The notes beneath the pieces were generated by a model, which saw only the letters and a program-made list of their open reading frames with translations, did no database searches and was not told the DNA's origin. 64,000 bases of DNA from Methanoregula sp. (GTDB taxonomy: Archaea; Halobacteriota; Methanomicrobia; Methanomicrobiales; Methanospirillaceae): assembly GCA_030694985.1 (NCBI GenBank), contig JAUYTV010000037.1:146645-210644 (forward strand). The letters are read 5' to 3'. A program made the position numbers and the translations under genes. Every line of letters begins with the position of its first letter. Within the stretch, counting starts at the first letter, position 1. Positions 48,654-58,943 of the stretch are shown here, piece after piece.

Positions 48654-50959
48654 CGTTTCTTCTCCTTAACACAGTACATCATGTATTCTCCGTTTACATT
48701 TTCGATACCATGGGTATCATGTTCAAACCCGGGGAAACGTTTGTCGAAATCCTGCAAGGATTTTAAGTACTGGAGCACGGCCCCGTTCTGTTTTCCGGTA
48801 CGCTCCCCCGGGGCAAGGATAGGGATGCCCGGTGGGTACGGGAAGATGCCGGTTGCAACAATGCGGTTGCCTGCTTTTTCTATTGGGGTGTGTTCAACTT
48901 CGTTGTGTACCAGTTTTTCAAATGCTTCAGCATAGGTTATTGCCGGTTCCGGCAGGATCGCATAGGCTTTCTGGAGTATGTCGCACATCTTATGGTCTTT
49001 CTTGAACTGGTGCATCTCGTCGGCCAGTCCTTTGAGGGTCATGCCGCCATAACGTTCCGGCTTTCCTGTTGTCAGGTCAGGGAAAACCTCCTCCAGAGGA
49101 GTGTTCTCGTCATATAACCGCTTGAACTCGAAGAGTTCGGTGACGAGCGTTCCCCATTTTCCTTTCGTAATTCCCATCGAAAAGAGGAACAGGATCGAAT
49201 AATCACCGGACTTTTCATTGATGATCCCTCGCGTATCAAGGAATTTTACAACCAGTGCTGCGGGTATACCCCAGCTGGCAAGTGTCCCGTCATCATTTAC
49301 ACCGGGCATAAGCACGGTGACCTTGATCGGGTCGAGCATGCAGTAATTGTCCGGAAGGCCGGTAAATCCGTGCCAGATATCGCCCGGATGGAGGGTCCAG
49401 CAGGAGGGATTGTCGCGTAGAGTGTCGAGTGATGCATCCTGAAATGCGATCTTCTTTTTGGTTTTTGGGTCTGTGATGGTGTCTGGCTGCCACATCGGGA
49501 ACCACCAGTCCTTCTTCCCCTTAACGGTCTCAATCTCCCGCCGTATCCGGGCCATAGTCCTGCGGAACCGGATCGCCTCTTCAATGGATTCTGTGGTGAG
49601 CATCTTTCCGGATGCCCCGTCCATCATCTTTGACGAGACATCGAGTGATGCGATGATGGTATAGAGCGGGGAGGTGGAGCTGTGCATCATGAACCCTTCA
49701 TTGAACCTCCCGTGTTCAATGGGAATCCTCCCGTTTCGCACATGGACCATGGATGCCTGCGAGAGTGCCGCGAGCAGTTTATGGGTGGACTGTGTGGCAA
49801 AGATGGTCGGACCTTTATTGTCCCTTGGACCGTTTCGCATCGCAAACCTGTCCTTATAGAGCGGGTTAAACCGGGCATAACCGTACCATGCCTCGTCAAA
49901 ATGGATGCTGTCTACGCTTTTTCCCAGGTTCTCTTCTACATGTACGGCATGGTAGCAGAGCCCGTCGTAGGTTGAATTAGTGATGATCGCATGAACCGGT
50001 TTTTTGCTGCGGGCAGTCTTTGACAGCGGGCATGCAGCAATTTTTGCTTTCAGCGCTTTTGGCGTCATCTCGTCCGGAGGGATTGGCCCGATGATACCGT
50101 AGCGGTTCCTTGTCGGAATCATGTATACCGCAACTGAATGAGTCATGGTCAGCGCATGTTCGGCGGATTTGTGGCAGTTGCGGTCCACAAGCACGATATC
50201 ATCCTTGCTCACCCGGCCAAAAAAGACAATCTTGTTTGCCGTGGATGTACCGTTCGTGACAAAATACGTCATGTCCGCGCCGAAAACTTTAGCAGCGTAT
50301 CTTTCTGCCTCTCCGACCGGTCCTGAATGATCCAGAAGCGATCCCAGTTCCCCTACAGATATGGAGAGATCGGACCGGAAGAGCTGTTCGCCAAAGAAAT
50401 TAAAAAATGCCCGTCCTGCCGGTGATTTACGGAAGGCCGTTCCCCCGGCATGCCCCGGAGTGTGCCACGAGTATTCAAAATCTTTTGAGAATTTTACCAG
50501 TTCTTTAAAGAACGGGGGGAGAATAATTTCCCGGTAGCGTTTTGCTGCTGCCGTTATGCGCCCGGCAATAAATTCAGGGGTATCTTCCATTACCCAGATA
50601 TATTCATTGACCTCACGCACGGTCTTTAAGGGCAGGGTTGTCGGCGGGGCATTTGTCGGTTCGCCCATCAGGAATATAGGGATCTTTTCATTGCGCTCCC
50701 GTATCTCATCAATGAGTTTTGCAGTTACCGCATGTCTCTCAGGAGTATCGCCACCAAGGTTCCAGTTGATAAGGATACAGTCAATATCAGGAAGGGCAGA
50801 GTAGGCAGCCCTGGCATCTTCAGGCGAGGCCACTTCACCAACATGGATGCCAAATTCCTTAAGGCCGGTGATGATCCGCTGGATGGCTCGTCCCTGCGGA
50901 GAATCGGTCTTATGGGCATCATCAATGATTGCGACCCTCAGCGACTCTTCAGGTTTCAT
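48650..50959 (-). CDS. adiA: Biodegradative arginine decarboxylase (AdiA type, PLP-dependent)
   Basis: About 769 residues, the length of bacterial acid-inducible AdiA. N-terminal receiver-like wing domain (about 1-125), then the PLP core: WHTPGHAGG, GSLLDHSGPVGEAERYAA, HFDEAWYGYARFNPLY and ATQSTHKLLAALSQASMVHV, whose Lys forms the Schiff base with PLP. The C terminus (RIVATGIFPYPPGIPILAPGE, FPGFEHDTHGIE) also matches. Converts arginine to agmatine with proton use. ATG at 50959 preferred over GTG at 50965. Very similar in order to enterobacterial proteins, so probably gained from bacteria. Ornithine or lysine as substrate cannot be excluded. Confidence 0.92.
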   Translation of the reverse strand: MKPEESLRVAIIDDAHKTDSPQGRAIQRIITGLKEFGIHVGEVASPEDARAAYSALPDIDCILINWNLGGDTPERHAVTAKLIDEIRERNEKIPIFLMGEPTNAPPTTLPLKTVREVNEYIWVMEDTPEFIAGRITAAAKRYREIILPPFFKELVKFSKDFEYSWHTPGHAGGTAFRKSPAGRAFFNFFGEQLFRSDLSISVGELGSLLDHSGPVGEAERYAAKVFGADMTYFVTNGTSTANKIVFFGRVSKDDIVLVDRNCHKSAEHALTMTHSVAVYMIPTRNRYGIIGPIPPDEMTPKALKAKIAACPLSKTARSKKPVHAIITNSTYDGLCYHAVHVEENLGKSVDSIHFDEAWYGYARFNPLYKDRFAMRNGPRDNKGPTIFATQSTHKLLAALSQASMVHVRNGRIPIEHGRFNEGFMMHSSTSPLYTIIASLDVSSKMMDGASGKMLTTESIEEAIRFRRTMARIRREIETVKGKKDWWFPMWQPDTITDPKTKKKIAFQDASLDTLRDNPSCWTLHPGDIWHGFTGLPDNYCMLDPIKVTVLMPGVNDDGTLASWGIPAALVVKFLDTRGIINEKSGDYSILFLFSMGITKGKWGTLVTELFEFKRLYDENTPLEEVFPDLTTGKPERYGGMTLKGLADEMHQFKKDHKMCDILQKAYAILPEPAITYAEAFEKLVHNEVEHTPIEKAGNRIVATGIFPYPPGIPILAPGERTGKQNGAVLQYLKSLQDFDKRFPGFEHDTHGIENVNGEYMMYCVKEKKR

Positions 50960-51270
50960 GTGCACCCCTGAATAGTCCCGCTTATGATTTCGGTGTTCAA
51001 CCCGGTATCAAATTGAGAATATTTGTATGTACTTGGCGGTTCTGACATTTCCCTCTCCTCAATTGCGGACATGATCCACATTGATTTAGTGAACATTTAT
51101 CCGGAATCGTGTAATATAGGAACTCTCATTCGATCTATTTACGCATATCGAAATCCGTTAACTGTGATGAGAAGAGAAGCCATTTTTTAAAATCATCAGG
51201 TTTTTTTTAATTTTTAAAATTATGAGTCCCTTAACTCAGTCAGGTCCAGGATAAAAAGAAAAAAGAAAGA
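50960..51270 (-). promoter_or_regulatory. guaB end and adiA promoter region
   Basis: About 310 nt with no gene. On the minus strand, T-rich runs right after the guaB stop (51240-51270) look like an archaeal oligo-T terminator, and CAAATATTC (51017-51026), a TATA-like box, predicts adiA transcription from about 50996. Confidence 0.4.
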
Positions 51271-52740
51271 TCATTCAAAGAGCCGGTAATTCGGCGCTTC
51301 ATCTGTGATGAGAATATTGTGCGGGTGACTCTCGGTCATACCTGCATTGGTGATCCGGACGAATTTTGCGTTCTTGTGCATCTCTGCGATGGTCTTTGAA
51401 CCGGTGTAGCCCATCGCTGCTTTGAGACCTCCTACGAGCTGGTACATGACTTCCCCGACATGGCCGACATAGGGTGTTACACCCTCAACACCCTCCGGAA
51501 CAAACTTTGTAGCCCCGATATCCTTTTTCTGGAAATAACGATCACTTGACTGTCCGCTGCTCATCACGCCAAGCGATCCCATGCCGCGATACTGCTTGTA
51601 TCGCCGTCCCTTTATCGTGATCACTTTACCCGGTGCCTCATCAGTACCGGCAAACATGCTGCCCATCATGACGGTATCTGCTCCCGCAGCAATCGCTTTT
51701 GCCACATCGCCTGAGAACCGAACGCCCCCGTCTGCAATGACCGGCACACCCGCCGGATGAGCAATGTCAGCAACCTGCGCAATTGCTGTGATCTGCGGGA
51801 CTCCGGTACCTGCAACAATCCGGGTTGTACAGATAGAGCCGGGACCGATACCGACTTTGATCCCATCTACGCCGGCTTTCACCAATGCCTCCGCTGCTTC
51901 AGATGTTGCGATATTGCCTGCGATTACGTCAGCCTTTACGCTGCCCTTGATCTCCTTGACAGCGGCAACGACTTTCATGTTATGCCCATGCGCACAGTCA
52001 ACAACCAGTGCGTCCACCCCGTTCTGGTCGAGCAGATTGGCCCGGGCAAAATCAAACGGTCCGACTGCTGCTGCTACGCGAAGATTGCCTTTTGCATCCC
52101 TTGTCGCCTGGGGGTACTGGCGTTTTTCTAAAATATCCTGCATGGTGATAATACCGATCAGTTTGCCTTTTTCATTTATTACCGGCAGGCGCTCGACTTT
52201 ATTGGTGTACATTATCTCAAGCGCTTTTTCTGCGGTGATATCTTCTGGTGCGGTGACCAGTTTTTTTGTCATGATGGTCTTGATATTCTCATCGCCGCGT
52301 TTGGAGACGATTGCGCGTACGTCCCTCCTGCTGACAATCCCGATGATGCGCCCCTTATTGACCACCGGTACACCCCCGATACTGTACTGTTGCATGAGGT
52401 GTTCGGCATCAGAAACTGAAGCGTGCTCTTCTACATAGAGTACATCGCGTTCGATAAGTTCTTCGGCCTGTTTGACTTCGATGAGTTCCTGCAATTCGTG
52501 CTCAGGAGTCATGTTCCGGTGGATAACCCCGATACCCCCTTCGCGGGCAAGTGCGATTGCCATCAGGGACTCGGTCACGGTATCCATTGCCGCAGACACA
52601 AGCGGGAGGTTCATACTGATATTCCGGGAAAATTTCGACCGGATATCTGCTTCAGCCGGTTCTAACCAGGAAGCCTGTGGTGCGAGCAGCACATCATCAA
52701 AGGTTAATGAGAGTGGCACATCTAATTTCTCAATGTACAT
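51271..52740 (-). CDS. guaB: Inosine-5'-monophosphate dehydrogenase
   Basis: 489 residues: TIM barrel split by two CBS domains (about 95-205). The active-site loop is [13 protein letters not shown] with the catalytic Cys; [19 protein letters not shown] binds phosphate, and [12 protein letters not shown] plus the Arg-Tyr flap ([13 protein letters not shown]) are present. Oxidises IMP to XMP, the first step to GMP. ATG at 52740. Minus strand, 18 nt downstream of mfnB, so possibly in one transcript with it. Confidence 0.97.
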   Translation of the reverse strand: MYIEKLDVPLSLTFDDVLLAPQASWLEPAEADIRSKFSRNISMNLPLVSAAMDTVTESLMAIALAREGGIGVIHRNMTPEHELQELIEVKQAEELIERDVLYVEEHASVSDAEHLMQQYSIGGVPVVNKGRIIGIVSRRDVRAIVSKRGDENIKTIMTKKLVTAPEDITAEKALEIMYTNKVERLPVINEKGKLIGIITMQDILEKRQYPQATRDAKGNLRVAAAVGPFDFARANLLDQNGVDALVVDCAHGHNMKVVAAVKEIKGSVKADVIAGNIATSEAAEALVKAGVDGIKVGIGPGSICTTRIVAGTGVPQITAIAQVADIAHPAGVPVIADGGVRFSGDVAKAIAAGADTVMMGSMFAGTDEAPGKVITIKGRRYKQYRGMGSLGVMSSGQSSDRYFQKKDIGATKFVPEGVEGVTPYVGHVGEVMYQLVGGLKAAMGYTGSKTIAEMHKNAKFVRITNAGMTESHPHNILITDEAPNYRLFE

Positions 52741-52758
52741 AGGTCACTTGTCCTTTTG

Positions 52759-53445
52759 TTACCTGATCATCGCAAGTGCGGTGTTAATTAAGTCTTCACG
52801 GACTGTCGCGTTCCGGTCGCCTCCGCATACCATCCCGCGCACCCCGATAATGTCCGGGTTGATTCGCTTGAGTGCAGCAATATCCTCAAACTTAAGCGCA
52901 CCTGCGAGAGCGGTCTTAAGGCCAAGTTGGGTGTTTTTATCCGTAAATGTCCAAAGCGCTTCTTCGTTCATGAATGCAAACGTGCTCTGCCGGTCCTTGA
53001 TGCCGGTATCGACCATGACAATATCAGCCCCTTCTTCTGCTGCGATTGGTGCCATGTCAAAAGGAGAGATTGATCCCATTCGCTCGAAATCTGAGTACGC
53101 AGCGATCACGACAAATTTTTCAGGAAACTCATCTTTTACCGCTTTTACTACAGCAGAGATTACCGCGCGGGCTTTTTCCTTTCCATCAAACGTAAGCCCG
53201 ATCTTGATGTAGTCCGCCCCGGCGCAGGCAGCCCCGTATGCGGTGAGCGAGGCCCCGCCCGGTTTGAAATCGAAATCACCAATAGCCGCACTCACCGGCT
53301 TTTTAGAGAATGCTTTGATCTCGCGAATCACCCACGGATAGTTGGCGCCCAGCGAGCCCTCAGATGGTTTCTTTACATCGATGATATCTGCGGCACCAGA
53401 GCGCCTTGCCTCATCGATTGAGCTTGGGCTGACCAGCAATTGCAT
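52759..53445 (-). CDS. mfnB: (5-formylfuran-3-yl)methyl phosphate synthase MfnB
   Basis: 228 residues of the DUF556 family. MQLLVSPSSIDEARRSGAADIIDVKKPSEGS is the characteristic start (Lys residues of the active site in DVKKPSEG), followed by GADYIKIGLTF and DIIGVRGMVCGGDR. Makes the furan ring precursor of methanofuran from two glyceraldehyde 3-phosphate molecules, the C1 carrier of methanogenesis. Strong marker of a methanogen or relative. Divergent from the hisA/F-like gene. Confidence 0.95.
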   Translation of the reverse strand: MQLLVSPSSIDEARRSGAADIIDVKKPSEGSLGANYPWVIREIKAFSKKPVSAAIGDFDFKPGGASLTAYGAACAGADYIKIGLTFDGKEKARAVISAVVKAVKDEFPEKFVVIAAYSDFERMGSISPFDMAPIAAEEGADIVMVDTGIKDRQSTFAFMNEEALWTFTDKNTQLGLKTALAGALKFEDIAALKRINPDIIGVRGMVCGGDRNATVREDLINTALAMIR

Positions 53446-53489
53446 AGGATTTAATGATCTTTGATACTAATAGTGATTTGCGTTCGCCT

Positions 53490-54161
53490 ATGGAACTCGT
53501 TCTTGCAATGGATTTGCGGCAAAATCTGGTAGTCCACGGCAAATCCGGGATGCGAAAGAGCTATAAACCGCTTGACTGGGGTCTTTCCCCGACGGCAGAA
53601 CCGCTCGGGTACCTGGCCGCTGTCCGACCAAAAATGCTCTATATTGCCGATCTCGACCGGATTGAAGGCACGGGTTCACACGATGCAATCGTGCAGCAGT
53701 GCGCAGAAAAAGTCTCACGCTGCTATGTGGATCGCGGTTGCAGATCTTCTCAGGATATGCTCACCGGAAAAAATATCAAAAATATTATTGGCACGGAAAC
53801 GGGGGGCACTGCCCTTTTTCGATACTGTGGCGGTTACCTGAGTATCGATGTAAAAGAGGGCTGTGTGATCCCCTCAGGCAAAACCCCGGAAGAATTCCTT
53901 ACTGAAGCTCGGGACTGGCACTTTGACGGGATTATTATCTTAAATATTGGTTCGGTAGGAACTGAATCGGGCATTGATGCAGAGGAACTCGGAAAACTTC
54001 GGGCTGCTTATAGTGGCAGATTGTTGTATGGTGGCGGTGTTGCAACCGTTTCCGATCTTGAAATCCTGAGTGCGGCAGGATTTGATGGTGCAATCATTGC
54101 GACAGCCCTGCACCGGGGCCAGATCCCGGTTGAGTGGATACGGAGGGGGTCCTGTTGTTAA
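53490..54161 (+). CDS. HisA/HisF-related TIM-barrel protein
   Basis: 223 residues. MELVLAMDLRQNLVVHGKSGMR resembles the HisA start (PAIDLxxGxxVR), with YIADLDRIEGTG and GGGVATVSDLEIL-type phosphate-binding ends; it is the archaeal hisA/hisF-related family of unknown function found in methanogens, not the histidine enzyme itself. ATG at 53490; an earlier in-frame codon at 53454 is only 9 nt from the mfnB start and unlikely. Ends overlapping tmk. The mfnB neighbour suggests a link to cofactor synthesis, unproven. Confidence 0.82.
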   Translation: MELVLAMDLRQNLVVHGKSGMRKSYKPLDWGLSPTAEPLGYLAAVRPKMLYIADLDRIEGTGSHDAIVQQCAEKVSRCYVDRGCRSSQDMLTGKNIKNIIGTETGGTALFRYCGGYLSIDVKEGCVIPSGKTPEEFLTEARDWHFDGIIILNIGSVGTESGIDAEELGKLRAAYSGRLLYGGGVATVSDLEILSAAGFDGAIIATALHRGQIPVEWIRRGSCC

Positions 54162-54772
54162 TCACGATTGAAGGGATTGACGGGACAGGTAAGAGCACCC
54201 TGCTCACCGCGCTCAAAAGCCAGCTTGCGGATCTCGACCCCATCTTCACCCGTGAGCCGGGCGCAACATGGGTGGGTGAAGCAGTGCGAAGAGCGATCGC
54301 AGAACAGATCGATCCGATCACAGAAGCTTCACTCTTTGTTGCAGATCATGCAGCGCACCTTTCTACCCTTGTCCGTCCCGCCCTTAATAAAGGCAGGCTC
54401 GTAATCTCGGACCGGTACAGTGACAGCCGCTTTGCCTACCAGTCCGTGACGCTCAAAGGAGTGGTGCCGGACCCGGAGGGTTGGCTGAGGGCAATGCATG
54501 ACGGCTGGTCAATTATACCTGACCGCACGTTCCTCCTTGTGCTCTCCATTGATGATGCGTTAGCCCGGCTCGCTGACAAGAGCGGGCGCGAGCATTTCGA
54601 GAAGCGCGAGGTGCTCGAAGCAGTCCAGAATAATTATCTCGCGTATGCCTGGGCTGAACCCTCGCGGTTTGTGATTGTGGATGCGGCTTTAGAAAAAGAG
54701 GAGATTGTGAAGTTTGTTGCGGATGGGATCAGGCAGATTTTGCAATCGTCAAAATCACATCGCCAACCGTGA
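54155..54772 (+). CDS. tmk: Thymidylate kinase
   Basis: About 205 residues. P-loop [10 protein letters not shown], the DR(Y/H)-type motif [12 protein letters not shown], and LID-like [10 protein letters not shown]. Phosphorylates dTMP to dTDP. The start is read as TTG at 54155, eight bases after GGAGGGGG, overlapping the hisA/F-like stop by 7 nt; a GTG at 54134 is in frame but would cover the ribosome site. The 3' end overlaps the end of the convergent valS by 44 nt. Confidence 0.94.
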   Translation: MLITIEGIDGTGKSTLLTALKSQLADLDPIFTREPGATWVGEAVRRAIAEQIDPITEASLFVADHAAHLSTLVRPALNKGRLVISDRYSDSRFAYQSVTLKGVVPDPEGWLRAMHDGWSIIPDRTFLLVLSIDDALARLADKSGREHFEKREVLEAVQNNYLAYAWAEPSRFVIVDAALEKEEIVKFVADGIRQILQSSKSHRQP

Positions 54773-57326
54773 TCACATCGACTTTTGCGCCTTCTTCCAT
54801 ATACGAATATTTAGGCGTGAAGGCATTCTCGGGAACTGCGGTTTCTGTGCCTTCAAGCATAATTGTTTTTGGCGGGTTTGCCATTTGTTCGGGTGAGAGC
54901 GCTGTGATCGCTGCCATGAATGCCTGCGCCTGTTTGCGGAATGTCGGACCAATAACCGAGCGGTTGAAATCGATACCGGTGATCACCCGGTCGAGTTTGG
55001 CTGCGTCCGTTCTCCAGTGCACATCTGCATTGAGCGTGCGGCCTGTATCTCCTTCATCATTGACCGTGTGCGGCGCGTAGATGGTGACTTTGCCGAGCGG
55101 TGCGTTGAGGGCAAGACCGGTGTCATGTTTGTATTTGCGCACTTCTGCAACAACCTGCACGAGCAGGTTACCCTCAATCCGCGCTGCATCGTCATCGTAA
55201 GTGAATGCAACCCACGGTTGTTTGTGCACGCTGCTGCCGGGACTGAGGTGCGAGTAGCATTCTTCGGCAAAGTAGGGGGTGAATGGGGCGAGCAGCCGGC
55301 AGAGTGCATCGAATGCGGTGTGCAGCGCAAGGCACGCACCCTTCCTTGATTCGTCACTCTTGTACAACCGGCCCTTGACCAGCTCGATGTAATTGTCCGC
55401 CAGCACTTCCCAGGCAAACTCACGGATGGCTTTGAGTGCGACATCAAACTGGTAGGCTTCCAGGGCATCGCTTACCAGTTCCACGGTGTCCGAGAGCCGG
55501 ACAAGCAGCCAGCGATCAGCGAGCGCGGTGATCTGCGCATCCGTTTCCAAGCCCTCCTTCTCCAGCTGGATTAAGGCAAACTTGGTGATGTTCCACATCT
55601 TGGTCTGGAACCGTGACGCGGCTACCACATCATTCCAGTTGAACATGATGTCTGATCCCGTTGCCGCTCCCATTGCTCCCCACTGGCGGAGTGCATCTGC
55701 GCCATATTTCACGAGGATCTCTTCGGGCACGATGATGTTGCCCCGGCTCTTGCTCATCTTAAAGCCGTCTTCTCCGAGTACCATGCCGTTGACAAGGATC
55801 TCGTTCCAGGGTTTCTGACCGGTGAGTGCCACCGAGCGCAGGATTGTATAGAACGCCCATGTCCGGATGATGTCGTGACCCTGCGGCCGGATCTGGGCGG
55901 GGAAGAAGGGCGGTGTGCCGCTGCCGTCCCAACCGGTGACATTGAGCACAGAGATGGACGAATCCATCCATGTATCGAGCACATCCACTTCACCGTCAAA
56001 TTCCGTGCTGCCGCATTTTTTGCAGGGGTGTTTCGGGTTTACCTGCGTGGGGTCGACAGGCAGATCCTTGTCTTCGGGCAGTGCAATTTCACCGCACTTT
56101 TTACAGAACCAGACGGGAATCGGCGTGGCAAAAATACGCTGGCGGGAGATGCACCAGTCCCATTCCATCTGTTCCACCCAGTTCTCCATCCGGAGCAGCA
56201 TGTGCTCGGGATACCATGCGATCTTGTGGGCAGCGTCAGCAATCTCGGCGGGTTTGATCTTTACAAACCACTGGCGCTCTGAAAGAATCTCGATCGGTGT
56301 CTTGCAACGCCAGCAGGTACCCACGCGCTGGGCAAGTTTCTCCTGCCGTTTTAAGATATCCTGCGCTTTCATCTCGGCAAGGATTGCAGCCCGGCATTCG
56401 GTAGTATTCAGGCCCTTGTATTTGCCGGCAATCTCCGTCATCCGGCCCTGGCGGTCGATCGCTTTTCGCAACGATAGGTTGTGCTGTTTCCACCAGTGGA
56501 CATCCTGCTTGTCACCAAAGGTACAGATCATCACTGCCCCGGAACCAAACGCGGGATCAACTGCCTCATCCAGCACTACCGGCACATCGTGACAGAAGAG
56601 CGGGACTTTCATGGTCCTGCCTTTCAGCGCGCGGTAGCGCTCGTCATCAGGGTGGACTGCAATGGCTACACAGGCTGCCAGCAGCTCCGGGCGGGTGGTT
56701 GCTATCTCCACGCCATCGAAATCAAAAAAATTGAGATGGGTCTCCCGGTCTTCATAAGAAACTTCAGCAAAGGCGATTGCCGTTTCGCACCGGGTGCAGT
56801 AGTTCACCGGGTGTTCGCTCTGGTAGATGTAACCGGACGCGAGCATGCGCAGGAACGAGAGCTGCGTCTTGCCGTAATATTTCGGCTGCATCGTGACGTA
56901 CTCATTTGACCAGTCTGTGGAGAACGCCATCTTTCGTAATGTGATGCGCATCAGGCCGATGTTCTTTTCCGTGAGTTCGCGGCAGAGGCGCCGGAACTCT
57001 TCGCGGGAGACATCGTTTTTCGTGATATGGTTTATTTCTTCAACTTTCACTTCTGTTGGAAGCCCGTGGCAGTCCCAGCCCTGCGGGAACATCACGTTAA
57101 AACCTTTCATCCGTTTGTATCGGGCAAAGAAATCGATGTAGCACCAGTTGAGTGCATTGCCGATATGGAAGTTGCCGGTTGGATACGGCGGGGGGGTGTC
57201 GATCACGAACTGCGGCTTTTTTGATTTTTTATCAAAATAGTGATCTTCATCGCGCCAGATACTGCGCCAGCGCTCTTCCACCTCCGCAAAATCATAATTC
57301 TTGGGTAGATCCTGTGATGACGCCAT
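54729..57326 (-). CDS. valS: Valyl-tRNA synthetase
   Basis: 865 residues, class I. HIGH-type motif [21 protein letters not shown] in [10 protein letters not shown], an editing domain (about 190-340) with [16 protein letters not shown], a zinc-like CKKCGEIAL...CKKCGSTEF insertion, and an anticodon domain. Charges tRNA-Val. Minus strand, with a TATA-like box 27 nt before the ATG, so leaderless. Convergent overlap with tmk. Confidence 0.97.
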   Translation of the reverse strand: MASSQDLPKNYDFAEVEERWRSIWRDEDHYFDKKSKKPQFVIDTPPPYPTGNFHIGNALNWCYIDFFARYKRMKGFNVMFPQGWDCHGLPTEVKVEEINHITKNDVSREEFRRLCRELTEKNIGLMRITLRKMAFSTDWSNEYVTMQPKYYGKTQLSFLRMLASGYIYQSEHPVNYCTRCETAIAFAEVSYEDRETHLNFFDFDGVEIATTRPELLAACVAIAVHPDDERYRALKGRTMKVPLFCHDVPVVLDEAVDPAFGSGAVMICTFGDKQDVHWWKQHNLSLRKAIDRQGRMTEIAGKYKGLNTTECRAAILAEMKAQDILKRQEKLAQRVGTCWRCKTPIEILSERQWFVKIKPAEIADAAHKIAWYPEHMLLRMENWVEQMEWDWCISRQRIFATPIPVWFCKKCGEIALPEDKDLPVDPTQVNPKHPCKKCGSTEFDGEVDVLDTWMDSSISVLNVTGWDGSGTPPFFPAQIRPQGHDIIRTWAFYTILRSVALTGQKPWNEILVNGMVLGEDGFKMSKSRGNIIVPEEILVKYGADALRQWGAMGAATGSDIMFNWNDVVAASRFQTKMWNITKFALIQLEKEGLETDAQITALADRWLLVRLSDTVELVSDALEAYQFDVALKAIREFAWEVLADNYIELVKGRLYKSDESRKGACLALHTAFDALCRLLAPFTPYFAEECYSHLSPGSSVHKQPWVAFTYDDDAARIEGNLLVQVVAEVRKYKHDTGLALNAPLGKVTIYAPHTVNDEGDTGRTLNADVHWRTDAAKLDRVITGIDFNRSVIGPTFRKQAQAFMAAITALSPEQMANPPKTIMLEGTETAVPENAFTPKYSYMEEGAKVDVITVGDVILTIAKSA

Positions 57327-57349
57327 TTCACGCAGATATTAGGCGCGAA

Positions 57350-57360
57350 ATAAAATATAG
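57350..57360 (-). promoter_or_regulatory. TATA-like box for valS
   Basis: CTATATTTTA on the minus strand, 25-30 nt before the valS ATG with no Shine-Dalgarno; a leaderless promoter. Confidence 0.5.
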
Positions 57361-57468
57361 TAATCGGATTCAGTGCAACTGACGGGAGTATTTTACTTTT
57401 TATATGGACAGACATTCATTTTTGTGAATGATAAAGCTCTTTTTTAGTCGAACAACAAATATCTATTA

Positions 57469-58674
57469 ATGGCGCGACAGAGGGGTCTTGGATATGCAGC
57501 GGCAATCACCGGCGCGGCTATCCTTGTCGGCCCCTATCTCCAGCCGGCATGGCTGATGGGACTTGTAGTGATCCTGTTTGCCCTTATCCTCTGGCGTTTT
57601 TTTGATTCCAAATACCTCTGCTATGCCATGTGCGCTCTTGCTGCACTGTATGGCGTCACTCTCCTGCCGTTCTTTGTTTTTGCCACCTCGCTTGCGATGA
57701 TTGTGTTAGGTGAGTTGGTCTTCCAGACCAATTCCGATGACCTCAATACATACCTGTATTATGTCATCTCGACAGCCTGGGCTGGCGTTCTGGTCATGGC
57801 GTACCTGAACGAGAAGGCTATACTGACTGTCATCTTTGGTATCATCGCTGCGGTTCTCTTAAAAGTAATTCTGCTCAAGTACGAGGACTCGCTTATCATC
57901 GAAGCGGTTGGAGTGGCGATGACGATGTGGCTTATCCAGGAGCTTAACTACCAGGTGAATCTCCAGCTGGTGGTGGCTGCGGTGATCGTCGGGTTCACGT
58001 TCGGCTACTTTGCTTTTCGTGCCAAAACCGCTGATCTCTCCGGGCTCTTCTCCGCTGCACTTGTAGGGATCATCCTCCTTGTCTTTGCTGATGCCAAGTG
58101 GTTCATGATCATGCTCGCGTTCTTCATCCTTGGCTCACTGGCTACGAAATATAAGTTTGAATACAAAAGGCGCATTGGCGTTGAGCAGGGTCGTGGCGGA
58201 GCACGGGGGTACCGGAATGTCTTTGCAAATGGGATCGTTGCTGCCGCAGCAGCTGTGCTCTATGGAGTCTTCCAGCAGCCGATCTTTGTTGTGATGTATG
58301 TCGGTTGTGTGGCTACGGCAGCAGCCGATACTCTTGCAAGTGAGATCGGTGTTACCGGTGGAATTCCTTATATGATCACCACGCTCAAAAAAGTGCCCAT
58401 CGGGACGAACGGAGGTGTAACACTCGTAGGGGAATCGGTTGCGCTTTTGGGGGGTCTTGCCGTTGCGCTTGTGGCCTTCATGCTTGGCGTCATCACACTT
58501 CCCATGGTTGCAATCTGTACGTTTGCCGGGTTTGTCGGAACGAATATCGACAGTCTTGCCGGAGCAACCTGTGAGAACCGGGGCATCTGGGGCAATGCAG
58601 GTACCAACCTGATCGCAACGATTGGTGGCGGACTTGTGGCAATGGCGCTTTTCTTTGCTTTCAACATGAGCTAA
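57469..58674 (+). CDS. DUF92 family membrane protein
   Basis: 401 residues with about ten membrane helices. Family signature in the C-terminal half: RRIGVEQGRGGARGYRNVFANG, AAADTLASEIGVTGG, VPIGTNGGVTLVGE and GTNIDSLAGATCENRG. Plant relatives (VTE6) are phytyl-phosphate kinases, so a prenyl-phosphate or lipid kinase role is plausible in archaea but not shown. Divergent from valS. The first 180 residues are hydrophobic and variable. Confidence 0.86.
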   Translation: MARQRGLGYAAAITGAAILVGPYLQPAWLMGLVVILFALILWRFFDSKYLCYAMCALAALYGVTLLPFFVFATSLAMIVLGELVFQTNSDDLNTYLYYVISTAWAGVLVMAYLNEKAILTVIFGIIAAVLLKVILLKYEDSLIIEAVGVAMTMWLIQELNYQVNLQLVVAAVIVGFTFGYFAFRAKTADLSGLFSAALVGIILLVFADAKWFMIMLAFFILGSLATKYKFEYKRRIGVEQGRGGARGYRNVFANGIVAAAAAVLYGVFQQPIFVVMYVGCVATAAADTLASEIGVTGGIPYMITTLKKVPIGTNGGVTLVGESVALLGGLAVALVAFMLGVITLPMVAICTFAGFVGTNIDSLAGATCENRGIWGNAGTNLIATIGGGLVAMALFFAFNMS

Positions 58675-58943
58675 AGTTTCCTTTGTTTCACGCATTTCCT
58701 TTTGTAAAAGTGATACTGTTGCAGGGAGTTGATGCCCCGGTTTTTTTTTAGCAATGCAGCACTCAGTCATTTTTCTTATACAAATCCTTAAATTTTCTGG
58801 AGAGCCGATAGCTGAAAGACGGAGTATTGTATTCAAATAAATATTACGACCGCAATTGCCCGTTAGAAATGGCTATGAAAAAAATGTGGGGTTTGATCTG
58901 CCAAAGGCTTGAGTTTACTTCTGCTTTTTTTCGTAAACGGTTT
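58675..58943. other. Intergenic region between convergent genes
   Basis: 269 nt. T-rich runs at 58741-58749 and 58924-58930 may end transcription from both sides. No gene or RNA recognised. Confidence 0.35.
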
